The notes: generated by a model from the sequence alone, not told the origin. A DNA stretch of 64,000 nucleotides from Cristatella mucedo (GCA_009760855.2 WPIO01000013.1:6284001-6348000); one strand, 5' to 3'. Counted from the stretch's first letter, positions 24,392-36,339 are shown. A program made the numbers and translations.

Positions 24392-24609
24392 CAGGCAGTC
24401 TTTTAGCAGCACCTCCTTTGCGCACGGGCAGCTCAAGCCTCAAGAAAAGTAGACCAACGCTCCAGACAGGCCGTGCAACTCCTCAGCTGCCTCAATACTC
24501 TGCCTCGAACTTGCAGCGCTCTGCCATTAGCAATCAGGCAAGGAGCCATGTTCAGCCCATTTTAATTGCTGACCGTGCTTCAAACGAAGAGTCGTCGAAG
24601 TTGATAGTG
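24392..24609 (+). CDS. Candidate internal exon of an unidentified gene
   Basis: A pyrimidine-rich acceptor (TTTTCCTTTTGCAG) and a consensus donor (GTG|GTAAGT) flank 218 bases open in one frame, reading SSSLKKSRPTLQTGRATPQ and further Ser/Gln-rich sequence to ESSKLIV. A second stretch starting after TTACAG near 24747 is open to a TAA at about 24920. I do not recognise the protein. It lies just downstream of a SINE and beyond the 3' end of the Mieap-like gene on the other strand, so it could also be chance. Confidence 0.25.
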
Positions 24610-25105
24610 GTAAGTAACACGTTCCACGTTTATTATCCTTAAGTTGGCAGCTGCATGGCGCTCTGAGAGTACAGCTGAATGACGCTCTTACAGTACAGTT
24701 GAATCGCGCTTTGATACTTGACAGCTGCTTTGTGAAGTTACAGATCGGTTCGATCGCATCGAATCCGGAGGCCTGGAGATGGCCTACCTACCATCTGGAA
24801 ATAGCATCATGCCTATAATGATGCAACACGGAATGGTCATTGCACAGCAGCTCTTGGCTGCTAAGACGTGCTTCTGCTTCAATTTAGTTACAGCTGGCCA
24901 GTGTTGGCCTGTGTCTCAGTAACTACTTTACAGCTCAAATGTCCCAAGACACATACTGTAGGTCTTCAGGCACAGCCGACCTCTTGAAACCGGACGGCAC
25001 CAACAGCAAGAAATTTTCTGTATACCAGCTGAGTCAGTGATAGAGGTAACGAACAGACACGCTCCTGGTGCTCTTTTGTCGTACGCCCTGTACAGGACGG
25101 TGAGA

Positions 25106-25205
25106 CTGCCCAGGCGAAGCTCCTGGTGTTGCACCTTGCCAGCACAGGTCGACCACACCAGGCGAAGCTCCTAGCGTTGCACCTTGCCAGCACAGGTCGA
25201 CCACC
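25106..25205 (-). repeat. Tandem duplication of about 52 bp
   Basis: Two copies containing GGCGAAGCTCCT and TTGCACCTTGCCAGCACAGG, 3' of the Mieap-like stop, probably in its 3' UTR. Confidence 0.85.
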
Positions 25206-25319
25206 GAGTCGCATCAGGCGGGCTCTCCTCGACGCGGTTGCTCTCAAATTTCCCCGCACCTAACACGGTATGGACACGTTCAAACGGAGAGCCTGCCCCT
25301 TGAGCAACTGGATGCAGCA

Positions 25320-25643
25320 TCAGCGGTCGTAGCCCTCATGTATGAAAGCGCCTGTTTTCGAGTCAATGATGGCCGGCCAGAAAAGAGATGCTGCTGTACG
25401 AGTCGCTCGCTCCTCGGCCTCGTCTGACGTCTGACCTCGGCCTTGATGACTTGGCTGATGAAGCTCCTGCTTCTGCTGCTGCTGCTGCGCCTCGCTGCCA
25501 TCGATTACGAAGTCGCAATCAGGCCGGCGGACACTGAGCATCCACGCGAAGCGAACGCACTCCTGCGTGTACTTGCTCAGCTCGTCGCACGTGGACAGGT
25601 ACGGATAGTCGAACAGGGTCGAGGTCACCTGGTCCGACACTTC
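25320..25643 (-). CDS. Mieap-like gene terminal exon (C-terminal domain)
   Basis: Acceptor CTTGGCTCTCGCAG, phase 0; 107 residues and TGA. It begins EVSDQVTSTLFDYPYLS and contains ECVRFAWMLSVRRPDCDF, QQQQQKQ and finally SLFWPAIIDSKTGAFIHEG. The pattern of a conserved Cys/Trp helix and a closing WPA-Gly strand is why I assign the Mieap domain. Confidence 0.68.
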   Translation of the reverse strand, partial: EVSDQVTSTLFDYPYLSTCDELSKYTQECVRFAWMLSVRRPDCDFVIDGSEAQQQQQKQELHQPSHQGRGQTSDEAEERATRTAASLFWPAIIDSKTGAFIHEGYDR

Positions 25644-28600
25644 CTGCGAGAGCCAAGACACCCGAGTTGACAGATAGATCGCGGACGCAGGCGCAGACGC
25701 CCGACGAAGCAGATAAAAAGCGGCTCACCGTCGGCGAACTCGGGGGAGGAGGGCTCGCTGCGGGGCGTACCTTCGCCACGGCTTTCGCATCCAGCCGGTC
25801 CATGTCATCGACTAGGTAAGCAGTCAGAGCGTCAGTCAGAGCCGAAGCTCGACGACCGTCGGAGGCGTGACCGCTGCCGCCGCCATCCACTGAGCTCCAT
25901 CGGCTGCTCAGGTTCAAAGCACCACCGACCTTTTCTCTGATTCGTCGGACTCGAAGCCGACACTTTCTGTGGGCAAGCTGCAAAGATGAATTTCCGAATA
26001 ACACCATAGCATCCTCAGAGAACAGAATCTCCTTCTTGGCACTTGGCGTAAGCAAGCGTATCAGCTGCATAGTTAGAAGAACAAGCAATTCCGGCATGAA
26101 TTAGCACATCAAGAACGATTCATCAAGTTTAAGCAAATAAAGCATGGAGAATGCGGCTTTTAAGTTTTGCTTCCAGTTTTCGTCGCGTCGGGCGATGTCG
26201 TGATGTCGTCGACACGAATATAGTCAGCCAGAGTCAGCCAGAGCAAGAGACTGAAAGAACCAAATGGGCAGTGGAAGGATCTCGCCAAGCTGCGGTACAG
26301 ATAAAAAGAAATACTGCTGATTTAACAGCCTCTTTTTGTATAGCGACTGAAGAGCCTTTATGGCTATCACCACTGGTTGCAGTGGCGATAAAGGATCGCC
26401 CACCACAGGATTCGAACCCACGACATCGGGGCCGAGGTCGTGAAAAGCAACCGCCTTACCTAGTGAGCCATTACCGCTCACCAATCTGTGTACATGTGGA
26501 CAGAAATGTTGTGTAAATTGGCAGTTGCAACGTTCATGACAGAAGAGCCCAGATTACCGAGCTGCATTTCAGCACCTTCAGCAGCTCAGGCAGGAAGACC
26601 AGCAACGAGGTGGCTACAGACGTCTAAGACGAGACGTCACGTGTGTGAGCGAGGGACTAACTTTCGTCTAGGACGCTCTTGTCTAACATTCAATTTTTTG
26701 CAATGTTACGTCACTGAAAGTAGGCATGCTCGACTGTGGATCCGATGTGGTCCGTGGATCTGACACGGTCAATATTCTGCTGAACATTGCCCAGACTCTA
26801 CGCAGAGCCTGCGTGGCAATGCTGGCTCAGCAAAATTTTGAGGATGAGGCTTTCCAGCTTCCCTGTGACGCTTGGTGAGCCACATCACTGTTCGATTGGT
26901 CGTCTTGGTTGTTCGGTGTAAGAGTGCTGCTACCTAGGGCGAATGCCGCCGATGCAAGCTGCAAAGAAGCGTCTTCGAGGTAACGTAATGTATCTCCGTC
27001 TGTAACTCCACAAAGTCATAAAGACCTTGTGGGCGTTAAGCAGGACAGTTTCGTATAGCGCACTCACAGCCTAAGCGGCTTTCGGTACGCATTCGGTAGC
27101 CAACAGACTTCGTCTCACACAACAAAGAGAAAGTGGGAAGCAAAGCAGAGTCAGGAGAGCAGTTGAGGTAGTGAGTAGCATGGAAGTAGCAGCTCAGGAC
27201 CGCTGAAAAGGATGTGCCGTAGTCGGCAGTAGGAGAGTGGTTAGAGTAGAGAGTAGAGGTACTGAAAGGTCCAGAGAAGCACCTCAAGAGCATGGACAGC
27301 TGGGTACCAGTGGTTGCGAAATGAAATCAGGTGAGAGATGGGCAGGTTCGAGTATAAGGAGTATGCATGGTGAAAAGATGGTAAACATGATCCTTGTTCT
27401 TCAGTGAATCGTGAATCGTCGCAAGCGTATAGATTTTGTATAGTGGCAGAAGAGCCGTATCGACTATCGCCGACGCCTTCGGTTGGCAATAAAGGATCGC
27501 CCAACTGCAGGATTCGAACTCAATTCAAGGCTTACCCCCTACCCTGGGAAATCACGGCCCCAACTGCAGGATTCGAACTCAATTCAAGGCTTACCCCCTA
27601 CCCTGGGAAATCACGGCCAGTATAGCAAGCTGCTGCAGCACCGACGAGATGCGATCTACAGTCGGACGCCGAGCGGGGGGGGGGGGGGGGTGGGCGTTCA
27701 GACTTACCACGACGATCGACAGAAGAAGCTTTTCCTTAAGCTTAGGCACCTCGTCCAAGCTGGCAAACGCATTGAGAGCGGCGAGTGCCTTCCGCCTCGA
27801 CTGCGAGTACAGCTGGCCGTACTGGTCGCAGATCTCGCCCGAGTAGTCCGCCGGACACGCCCTCGGCGAAGGAGGCGAGCTTAGGCTTCTGCCTCGCTTC
27901 TCGTGCCCGCCATCTCTACAAGCGAGCACGAACGCTGCTGGCTAGCTACACGGCTAGCCAGCCACCACCCACCCACCTCCTTGTAAACGGAGGGGGAGGG
28001 GACCACAAGCGACTGCTTCGTGTGGGTGACTTGACTCGTGGACAAGCACGGAAGGCACTGTATATAGCAAACAAGCGATAACGGGAAGGGGCCGCGGCGG
28101 CGGCCCTAACCTACAAGCAGCCAGCCGCAGAGCTCGCCGGTGAGGAGCGCGCGGCTGGCCCCTCACTCAATGCAGGCTCGGCCTCCGCAGTGGCAGCAGC
28201 AGAGCGTCGGCAGAGCGTCCGAGTCGGCTGCAGACGATGCGGCGGCGGCTTCGGCTGCATCCAGGGCGGCGCGTAAACCGAGCTTGAGAGCGGCCACCTC
28301 GCGCCGCAGTCGCTCGATCTCGATCTGCCGCGCCCAGCAGTTGCCGCATCCGAGCGAGGGCAGCGAGGCGACGTGCCTCACTCCTCGAGCGGACGGCGCC
28401 AGCGACGACGTCGCGCCGCTCACGGCTGCTGCTGCTGCTGCTGTACCGCCTAGGTCGAGACAGACAGAGAGGGCGCGTGCGGCGTGCGAGCGAGAGCCGA
28501 CTCCTATAGCGGAAGCCTCTGACAAAAGGGCCGCCGAGAAACACGGCGGCGGAGGCAGACAAGAGGCGATAGTAATCGAATTGCCAGCGAGCGAGCGAGC

Positions 28601-28983
28601 GAGAGGGCGGCCACGGTCAAGTGGTTGCAGGCGGCTGCGGTGGCGGCGGCGGCGGAGGGCGGACAGGCAGCCGCCGAGCGCTAGCTCGCTAGCGTGCGCG
28701 CGCTCGTACCGCCGCTGCAGTCGAGCAGTACGGCCGTGCTGCGCAACTTGGCGTCCTCCTTCTTCTTCGGCCTCGGGTCAACTACACGATGAGCGCGAGC
28801 GCGAGGCTCAAAGACCGAGCCGCCAGCTCGTCCGGCGCTCGCGGCGCGCGCTCGCGGCGGCCGCGACTTACACTTGTGCTTCAGCAGCGCCACCGTGCTG
28901 TTGTGCAGCGCCACCGTGCTGTTGTGCAGCGCCACGTTGCTGCTGTGCAGAGACTGCAGGCCAGAGCGCTCGGCGAACTGCAT
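25320..28983 (-). CDS. Mieap-like protein (mitochondria-eating protein C-terminal domain), complete gene
   Basis: Five minus-strand exons join in phase: 28983-28872, 28449-28167, 27861-27708, 26064-25771 and 25643-25320 (stop TGA), giving about 388 residues. Exon 1 has a seven-residue repeat; exon 2 an Ala-rich coiled coil (around RQIEIERLRREVAALKLGL) and a CCCHC cluster; exons 3-4 helical segments; exon 5 the diagnostic end, with ECVRFAWML, RRPDCDF, a polyglutamine run and LFWPAIIDSKTGAF. A Cys-x3-Ala-Trp helix followed by a PD/PP segment and a WPA-with-Gly ending is typical of the Mieap C-terminal domain, a family expanded in lophotrochozoans. Vertebrate Mieap promotes clearance of damaged mitochondria; a role here is inference. 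The exon structure is better supported than the family name. ATG at 28983 was chosen because a repeat-bearing exon begins there; the frame stays open upstream to 29238. Confidence 0.68.
25771..26064 (-). CDS. Mieap-like gene exon 4
   Basis: Acceptor TTCTTCTAACTATGCAG, phase 0; exactly 98 codons; donor GCGAAG|GTACGC. It encodes LIRLLTPSAKKEILFSED, a basic segment HRKCRLRVRRIREK and a Ser/Gly-rich linker, then ALTAYLVDDMDRLDAKAVAK. The intron before it contains an antisense LINE end and two SINEs. Confidence 0.68.
26305..26484 (-). mobile_element. SINE family A copy in Mieap-like gene intron
   Basis: Full-length antisense copy with box B GGATTCGAACCC and the box A region TAGTGAGCCAT. It is in sense with the host gene. 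Confidence 0.88.
26980..27245 (-). mobile_element. LINE family 2, 3' end
   Basis: Reverse complement of 45510-45775, including the GTAATGTATCTCCGTC terminus. Lies in the Mieap-like gene intron in the same strand sense as the gene. Confidence 0.88.
27428..27620 (-). mobile_element. SINE A-tail element with duplicated tRNA head
   Basis: The tail half resembles family A, but the head is different and a 59-bp unit carrying box B (GGATTCGAACTC) occurs twice in tandem (27501-27559 and 27560-27618). Confidence 0.7.
27708..27861 (-). CDS. Mieap-like gene exon 3
   Basis: The acceptor is CTCCTTCGCCGAG; the first base completes a GAG codon. It encodes 51 residues including YSGEICDQYGQLYSQSRRK and a helix rich in Leu/Lys. 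The donor is GTGGTG-type, GTCGTG|GTAAGT, in phase 0. A 16-base homopolymer (C on the sense strand) lies 16 nt beyond the donor. Confidence 0.65.
28167..28449 (-). CDS. Mieap-like gene exon 2 (coiled coil)
   Basis: The acceptor follows a strong pyrimidine tract ending GACCTAG. Two other AG sites upstream (near 28520 and 28506) would create a stop at the junction and were discarded. It encodes an Ala/Ser-rich stretch, a predicted coiled coil of about 30 residues and a terminal LCCCHCGGRAC. The donor is ATTGA|GTGAGG. Confidence 0.6.
28872..28983 (-). CDS. Mieap-like gene exon 1 (heptad-repeat N terminus)
   Basis: It starts MQFAERSGLQSLHSSNVAL, followed by two further seven-residue units ending VAL. 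The donor is CACAAGT|GTAAGT, leaving one base that pairs with the two-base start of exon 2 to make a cysteine codon. The alternative donor two bases earlier (GTGTAA) would break the frame with that acceptor. Confidence 0.6.
28886..28950 (-). repeat. 21-bp coding minisatellite in Mieap-like exon 1
   Basis: Three copies of a 21-bp unit (with CAGCGCCACCGTGCTGTTGT on the plus strand), encoding seven-residue repeats HNSTVAL. Confidence 0.9.
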
Positions 28984-29945
28984 CCCCGTCGCTGTCTGCG
29001 GCTCCGCCGCCACTGAGGATCGCGAAAGCGCGCGACGCTTATATGGACCGACGCGAGACCGGGCGACCTCGATGGGAGGGAGGGAGGCTCTCGAATGAAT
29101 CAGCCGGAACCCGTCAACGACGGCTACGTCTGCGTCTGTAGGCAGGGGTCGCGGGTCACGCGAGTCGGCGGCGGCGGCAGCGGCTGGCTCCCCCCCCCCC
29201 CAATAGGATTCAGCCCAGGTGCCGGACCGCGGCAGCACGTGTAGCGGCGGCGGGCTCGTCGGCGCCTGCGCGGTCGCCGCCCCCCACTAGTTACATGCGC
29301 GACCGCGGCATTATTCACGACCTTGTTTTTGCGCCGCTGCAACGCTTGCTGGGCTGGGGGGGGAGGCTAAGCCACGCACCTGCGCTATAGCTCGCCGTGC
29401 ACGCCGCGCACGTCCGGCTCGCGCGAGCGAACTCTCCATCTGGAAACCGGAGCCAGCATGAAAGTCACGCGGCAGGCCGGCGCTAGGCGGCCGCGATGCT
29501 TAAAGCTACTCCTCCTGAGATCGCAGGAAGAAGGTCCGCCACTGAGATCGGCTCCGCGGCGGGGCTTGCGCGCTCAGAGAGCGCTTGCGTGGGATGAGCA
29601 GAGCGGAGCAGAGCCGGCCTCTGAGCTCGGAGAGCGGCTCTGCTGTGTTCCGGAAGCTCGCGAGGCTCGCATTAGTCGAGCAGCTTTTGCATTTTGTTTC
29701 TCCAGTTAGGAAGCAGCCATTTTTATAGGGGGGTGGGGGAATAAATGGCCTGGGAGACTCGTCCGTCTCTTGCGGGAGGCAGTTTACCCTTTAAGGTAGC
29801 AATCAGTTTTTTTTTATAAGGGCCTGCGGTTTAGACGCGGGTAAGATATATAGAGGGTCGCCAGAGAGCGCCGCCAGAGGGCGCCGCTTCTCGGGCCTAA
29901 CGAAAAGCGAGGTGCGCCCATTTGCTAGGAGAGGGCTAAAGAGTT
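28984..29945. other. GC-rich region upstream of Mieap-like gene
   Basis: CpG-rich DNA just 5' of the gene's start, with poly(C) at 29191 and poly(G) near 29357; probably contains its promoter. Confidence 0.4.
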
Positions 29946-29947
29946 CT

Positions 29948-30073
29948 GCTAATGCGTCGTCATTTGTTCACAGAGCCAGCTCACTTTCGTGTAAGTGCAC
30001 AGTGTCAATAGCTGCACGTGCGGGAAGCGAGCTGGCTCGGTGCCAAACGATGACGTAACGGCGCCGTATTAGC
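29948..30073. mobile_element. MITE-like fold-back element, short copy
   Basis: 126 bp, nearly all inverted repeat: GCTAATGCGTCGTC ... GCGCCGTATTAGC, with AGCCAGCTCACTTT matching AGCGAGCTGGCTC. It lacks the telomere-like interior. Confidence 0.7.
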
Positions 30074-30514
30074 TACGGCAGGCACCGCGCACGTAACCGA
30101 AAATGAGACTCAAATTCTATAATAGACGACGGCGTATTTCTGTACGGGTGGCTCGATTAGGTGCGCGCTGCTCTCGGGCGGTTCTCCAGCGAAGACAACC
30201 CGGTTTCTTTTTCAGACAGGGGCTCAATGCGTCTGCTTAGCATTAGGCCCAGCTCAAACGAGGGCCCGAGCTTCTTTTTACACAGGATATAGAAAAGCTT
30301 CCCGCCATCGACGCAGTTTAAGAGAGAGCGCTAGTGAGCTTTTTCCGGGCAGCGTCGCGCTTTTGGAGCACCGCTCCAGGCTCGACGACGTCTGCTGCAT
30401 CTACAGCGGACTAGGAAACTCGGGCGGGAAGCTTAGGCGGCAGCACCCCGTAAGGCGCTCGCAAATCACAAACCAGGTCACGCGTCTGAGTCATGCGGCG
30501 AGAAATTCTTCGCT

Positions 30515-30600
30515 GCCCACTGCGAGCGACGGCGCTAGCCGTTCAGGCTCTTCTGCCGCTATGCAAACGAGGCTGTTAAATCAGCTACACTTTTACTTAC
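30515..30600 (+). mobile_element. SINE family A 3' fragment
   Basis: Only the tail half remains (CTCTTCTGCCGCTATGCAAA, GAGGCTGTTAAATCAGCT). Confidence 0.7.
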
Positions 30601-31424
30601 TTTCCTCTTCTTTGTGAACTCTAGTTCGCAGTCGGTGCCTCGAGCGAGAGATAGAGAGAGGGAGGGAGAGAGAGGGAAGGAGGAAGTACTGGCAGAGCCT
30701 CTCTTGAGCACTCCGGCTATGGAATCACCATAAAGTTCACTGTTTGAGGTGAACACCTGATAAACACGACCTACTCGATACTGACCTTTTTGGGAATAGC
30801 GCTAGCACTGCCAGTCAAGAATAGCTATTATTTCCTTGCCGCAGTGTAGCTACAATAAGCAAACTGCATTTGTACGTTTCCCTGCACCCAGCCTCTATGA
30901 GTTGCTGGGTGCGTTTGGAAGACAACGAGTCTCCTCTCGGTTTCAATAGCCGGAACTGCGAAAATCGGCGCATGACGTCGTGCTTCCGGCTAAATACGGT
31001 CACGCCGACAGTCGAGGCTTAAGTTTTCCTGAAAAAACTTTCGGCCGCGGGCCTCGCAAGCGCGTCCGGTAGCTCCCTAACGCCGCCAACACGTGTGCGC
31101 ATTGCATTTCGCTCGCCAATACCGCGGAAGACCGACGGCACGCGGGCGTGCATCATTAACGATGGCCACTCGCATTCCGCATCGAGGCGAACCATCGCGT
31201 TTTTGGCGGAGGCGAGTCAGAGGCGGCCAGCGGGAGGCTAGGTCGACAGAAGCGGGTCCCAGAGAGGGAGCTGCGTGCGTTTTAAGGAACTCGCCCGCAG
31301 GAGGAAGCAGCCGTGACGCGAAGCCGCCGGACCGAGCGGCCGGTGGCCGCATTTGCATGTCGAGTTCCATTCTCCGCCTCCCGAGACGAACGCGACGACG
31401 ACGAGGCTTCCGATCTAACCGCGC

Positions 31425-31505
31425 GCGATTCGCTGCAAGCGGCGGCGATAGCCATAAAGGCTCTTCTGTCGCTATACAAAAAGAGGCTGTTTAATCAGCT
31501 GGGAT
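31425..31505 (+). mobile_element. SINE family A 3' fragment
   Basis: Tail half with CTCTTCTGTCGCTATACAAA and AGAGGCTGTTTAATCAGCT. Confidence 0.75.
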
Positions 31506-31842
31506 TTTTTTGGTGGAGAGGGGGAGGGGCTCTCTCGGCCGCTAGCCGCTCGAGCAGCTAGAGCCGCTGCCGTCAATCGAGCCGCCGCGCTCCGCGGCGG
31601 CTCGTCGAAAAGAAAGCGCGCCGCCGCCGACAAAGGCGTTGGCCTTGCGTCGTACTTGCAGCGAGTGGGTCGCAGAACCGGCGGTGGCAACGGGTATTCG
31701 GGTCGAGAAAGTTGAGACGCAATGCAGAGTTCCCGAGTGCGAAAGTGAACCGGCGTTGAATCGCGTAGAGCTACCTAGCTACCAGTACGCGGGCACGGCA
31801 TGCACGGCACTCGATAGAAAATGTAAAGTGCCGCTCGTCAGG

Positions 31843-31985
31843 AGGACAAGGCGCTCGCTCTTCACGACCTGCATAGGTCGTGGGTTCGAATCGTGCAGTG
31901 GGGCGACCCTTTATTGCCAACCGCAGGCGGTAGCAATAGCCGCTAATGTTCTTCTGCCGCTGTGCAAATGGCGCTGGTAAATCCG
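31843..31985 (+). mobile_element. SINE family A copy, diverged
   Basis: CACGACCTGCATAGGTCGTG head palindrome, box B GGTTCGAATCG and a degenerate tail. Confidence 0.78.
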
Positions 31986-31999
31986 GTGGGTTTCTTGTC

Positions 32000-33248
32000 C
32001 ACTTTGCGCTGGCTGCGGATTGGGATTCTCTCGCCGTCGCGGCAGCTTATGCGGGTCGCGCTTTACGACGGCTTCAGTGGAAGTAAAGAAAGGTTACGCC
32101 GAGCACCTGAATCTGGAAATGTCTGATTTAACGAGCACTGGCTGCTGGCACCTTCGGTCAGATCGCGCGAGCAAAGGGTCGCCGATACGCGCCCCGCGGC
32201 TCTCGCTCGCAGAGCCGCGGGGCGCTCGGCGCGAGCAGAGCTCGAGAGGCAGCAAGCAGTTACCGCTGCGGACGGACGCGAGCTTTCTCTTGAGTCCGCC
32301 CGCCCGCTAGCCACTGCGGTAAGCTCTCGTGATCTAGCGCGCACAGGTCGTGCGTCGCCTCGTCTGCTTCGCGTAAGCTCCCAGGATGGCGCGCGCACGC
32401 ACGCGGCGGCTCTGCCGCTAGCAGGCATTCCTGCTGCGCGCGGGTACCGGTTGTCCAAAAGCGTCGGCCATCTGCCACAGCGTCCCCACCCACCCCATCC
32501 CCCCGGTCGGCTCATTTATTTTTTACGCTCAGAGAGCTAGTTGCAACCTCGAAACAGCGGCCGACGCGGCACCACCGTCAGACCGACTGTTTTGTTAGTC
32601 AAGTGGGTTATTCGGAAGCGCCGGTTTGCAGCGAGCTGCACGCTTCAGCCTGGACCCAGACAACCAGCTGTCGGTTTGGGGACGCCCTCAATCCGTTGCT
32701 ACTAAGACGCCGCTATTTGGACTACACTCCCTCATATTTTTTGATGTTCTGAGAGTGAGCTCAACGCTGCTAATCGCGAAGCGCTCGCCAAGCTCGCTGT
32801 TCGTCCGTTCAAGGCCCCTCTCGTAGCCCGTCTTTAGGATTCCAAATAATTTGTAATTGCTGTCATAAAAAAACGTTAAGACATAAATAAAAAATTCATC
32901 TGGAACTTGGCCAGGATACCGTCCAGGGAATTAAACCTTGACCTTGCCAGATGCAGCCTAGCGTAGGAAGGCTGTAGGGGCGCGCCGGACACCTGGTCAC
33001 AGGACGTGCACCATCTGGGGTAGCTCCACGGAGAGTGGTGGGGGGCCCCTTTCCTTAAACATGAGCCTTAGCGAAGTGCGGCCATTTACTCGTCACCTGG
33101 GCCAAGCGGGGCCAGAGTATTTTGATACGCATTTTTATTTTTTAGCCACAGGTCCGCGGGAACGTAGCAAGTTGCTGGACCGCTAGCTGTAGCCGATAGC
33201 CGATAGCGCCCTTCTCGTGACGTTTGAGTCGCCGAGTAACTTGCCTTT
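32000..33248. other. Intergenic, unassigned
   Basis: GC-rich to about 32.5 kb, then mixed; no coding similarity seen. Confidence 0.45.
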
Positions 33249-33380
<132 letters not shown>

Positions 33381-33638
33381 ATTATCGCGGTCAAAGGGTG
33401 CCGCTCAAAATACCGCAAAGGGGACACAAAAACGGAACCGCATACCAGAAGTGTCAGCCGAAAAAGGCAAAACCGTAACGACTTAACTGCGTACTACCGC
33501 AGGTGTTGACGAGAAAAAGCCACAGCGAGGGCTTTTTTCCGGGGGAGCATTTCGCAGAGCCCACGACGGCACCTTTGGGAATCCTGCCGACGACAGCCTT
33601 CCCATCTTTGCTCGGCAATCTTGCAAAGGGCAGCGAAC

Positions 33639-34118
<480 letters not shown>

Positions 34119-34396
34119 ACACACCTGCGATTGCGATGCCGAGCTCGCGCGACAGCAACGTGACAGGGCGCCCGCCGCGCAGGCAGGCAGACAGCGCGCC
34201 CAGGCGCAGCGGCCGTCATGGCGCTGTATCGCTGCTCGCGGAGGCGGGCAGGCAAGCAGCGAGACAGCCCGTCGCTCCTCCCTCTCAATAAGGCAATAGG
34301 CGCCAGCGCTAAAGCCACGACTATTCGTCTCAGCAGCGCTCGCAATCAGGACGCACGCGCGGCGCCGATGACAAAATCCGTCTGCCAGTGGAACCG

Positions 34397-34837
34397 GCTA
34401 ATACTGCGTCGTTTGTTCATGGATCCAGCCAGCCAGCAGCTCACTTCCTGCTTTGGGCACAGTACCCACAGCAGGCTGCTAAGCATGGTCACCAGCGTCT
34501 GTTTGTATTTATGATAAATAATTAAGTTTTGATATATCTTTTCTGCTTAGATTTTCTCCTAAAACCTTAAAACTAAACTTTTAATTCCTTTAACTTCACC
34601 CCTAAAACCCAAATCTCGAAATTTAAAAAACCAAAAATTGAACCACGACCCAAAAACGTTAACCCAAAAACTCCCAACCCCTAAGCACTACGCCCAAAAT
34701 CCTACAGCCCAAGCTAGAAAGAAATCTCAAAACTTGGTTATTCATCATAAATGTATACAGATGCTGGTGACCACGTTTAACAGAGTGCTGTGTGCACTTA
34801 GCTGGCCTCTATATGTGAACTAACGACGCTGTATTAG
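34397..34837. mobile_element. MITE-like fold-back element, copy 3
   Basis: Ends GCTAATACTGCGTCGTTTG and ACGACGCTGTATTAG; about 110 bp of imperfect terminal inverted repeat including GGTCACCAGC. The interior has C-rich CCCTAAAACC-like units, opposite in orientation to copy 1. Confidence 0.75.
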
Positions 34838-35079
34838 TTAGTAGAACGCCCGGCCGGTCGTCGTCCCTAGCACCCACGCAACCGGACTGCCGCCGGGTCT
34901 TTCCACCGGAAGCAGGCGAAAGCAGGCCGCCAAGTCTCTGCCGTATGAAGCCAGCAGAAGGAACTAACTAATCACTAAAACTTATCTTCTCCGTTTGCTG
35001 TAAAGCGCCATTTTTTGGTGGACATTACAGAGAAAACGAGATAGGAAGGCCTCGTCGGTAGTTAGGGAAATTCAAGTGT

Positions 35080-35990
35080 GGCTCGGAAATTTGACAACTT
35101 AACGTTAAAATTGGCCCTGCCAGTATCTCTTTGTTACATCTCAGCACGCAATCTAAGTATCGTGTTTCAAAGTGATCTTTCACTAGACGACAACATCAGC
35201 TCTACAGTCATGTCTGCTTAATTTCAGCTACATGACATAGCTGGATTTGGGCTTGCTTAGACAGGAGCACTACGTAGAAATTGGTCCATGCATTTGTGAC
35301 ATCCCGTCTCGACTTCTGTAACTCACTGTTTGCTGTTCTAACGGCCTGCGCAATCAGGCGTTTATACTTGGTTAAAACTCTGCTGCTATGCTTGTCTGTC
35401 GCGAGTGTCGCAGTTGCGACATCACACTACTTCTCGCCGACCTGTACTGGCTCCCAATCAAGCAGCCTATAAACTTCAAGGTTCTGTTCCTTATTTGTTG
35501 GTCCCTTCATTCTATGGCTCGAGCCTACCTATCAGATCTACTCCCCCGCCGGGCTAAGCATCGTACCACCCGCTTTTCTGAATCAAGTCATTTAGCTGTA
35601 CCTCGTACGAACCTTAAATCCTTCGGAGACCATTCTTTTAGTTCGTATGCTCTCATAGCCTGGAACTCACTGCCGACCGACGTCACGACATACCCTGACT
35701 TGAAGATATTTAAAAAAAAAAGCATGCAAATGACTTGCTTATTACAAAATTTAGTAGATCCTTACGATTCCTTCTTTGTGTGCTTACACTGCACACGCTA
35801 CCACTAACCATATTTTACACTATGGCACTGTACATGTCACCTCTAACCAAGTCATGACTGATGAAATTGTACATGTTGCCACTAATCATTTGATCACGCT
35901 TTCTTTACAGCATATGCAAAGTTCCTAAAAAGAGATTCAGCTCTCTGAGGGTGCTAGCTATGCAAATATATTCTTATTATTATCGATCGA
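35080..35990 (+). mobile_element. CR1/L2-type LINE, 3' part (family 1)
   Basis: After a 'NLSIVFQSDLSLDD' thumb-like segment it reads SRLDFCNSLF, YWLPIKQPINFKVL and AWNSLPTDVTTYPDL, the typical LINE C terminus, then the 3' tail with GCAAAGTTCCTAAAAAGAGAT and a TTATT end. Several stops. Confidence 0.8.
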
Positions 35991-36339
35991 GAAAGAGCGT
36001 CGAGAAATGGGGCGAAGGCAGAAACAGCGGCTGACAGCAAGGGTAATGCAGCGTAAGAGTTTCACTCTTGACTGCAAAAAATTTCAAAAATTTCTTAAAT
36101 ATTCATCGAATTTTGTTGCGCTCAATTTTTTCGCAATGGACCCCAAGCCGCTGGCCAATCCGACGCTCATGACCTCATTACAGGAGCTACAGCTGGCAAG
36201 CACGTACGCCTTGACAGAATGCGAGCGCAAGCCGCGAGTGGCGAGAGAATAGACTCTCCGTTAGGCCAAGGCTCTCCGTTGGGCTTCGGTGCACTGGCCT
36301 GCAGAAGGAGGCACGCTATAAACGATGCGGTAAGCGGCT

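Noticed and set aside
28140-29141. 333-codon plus-strand open frame
   Set aside because: Antisense shadow of the Mieap-like exons in CpG-rich DNA; Arg/Ala/Ser-rich and without splice or family support.
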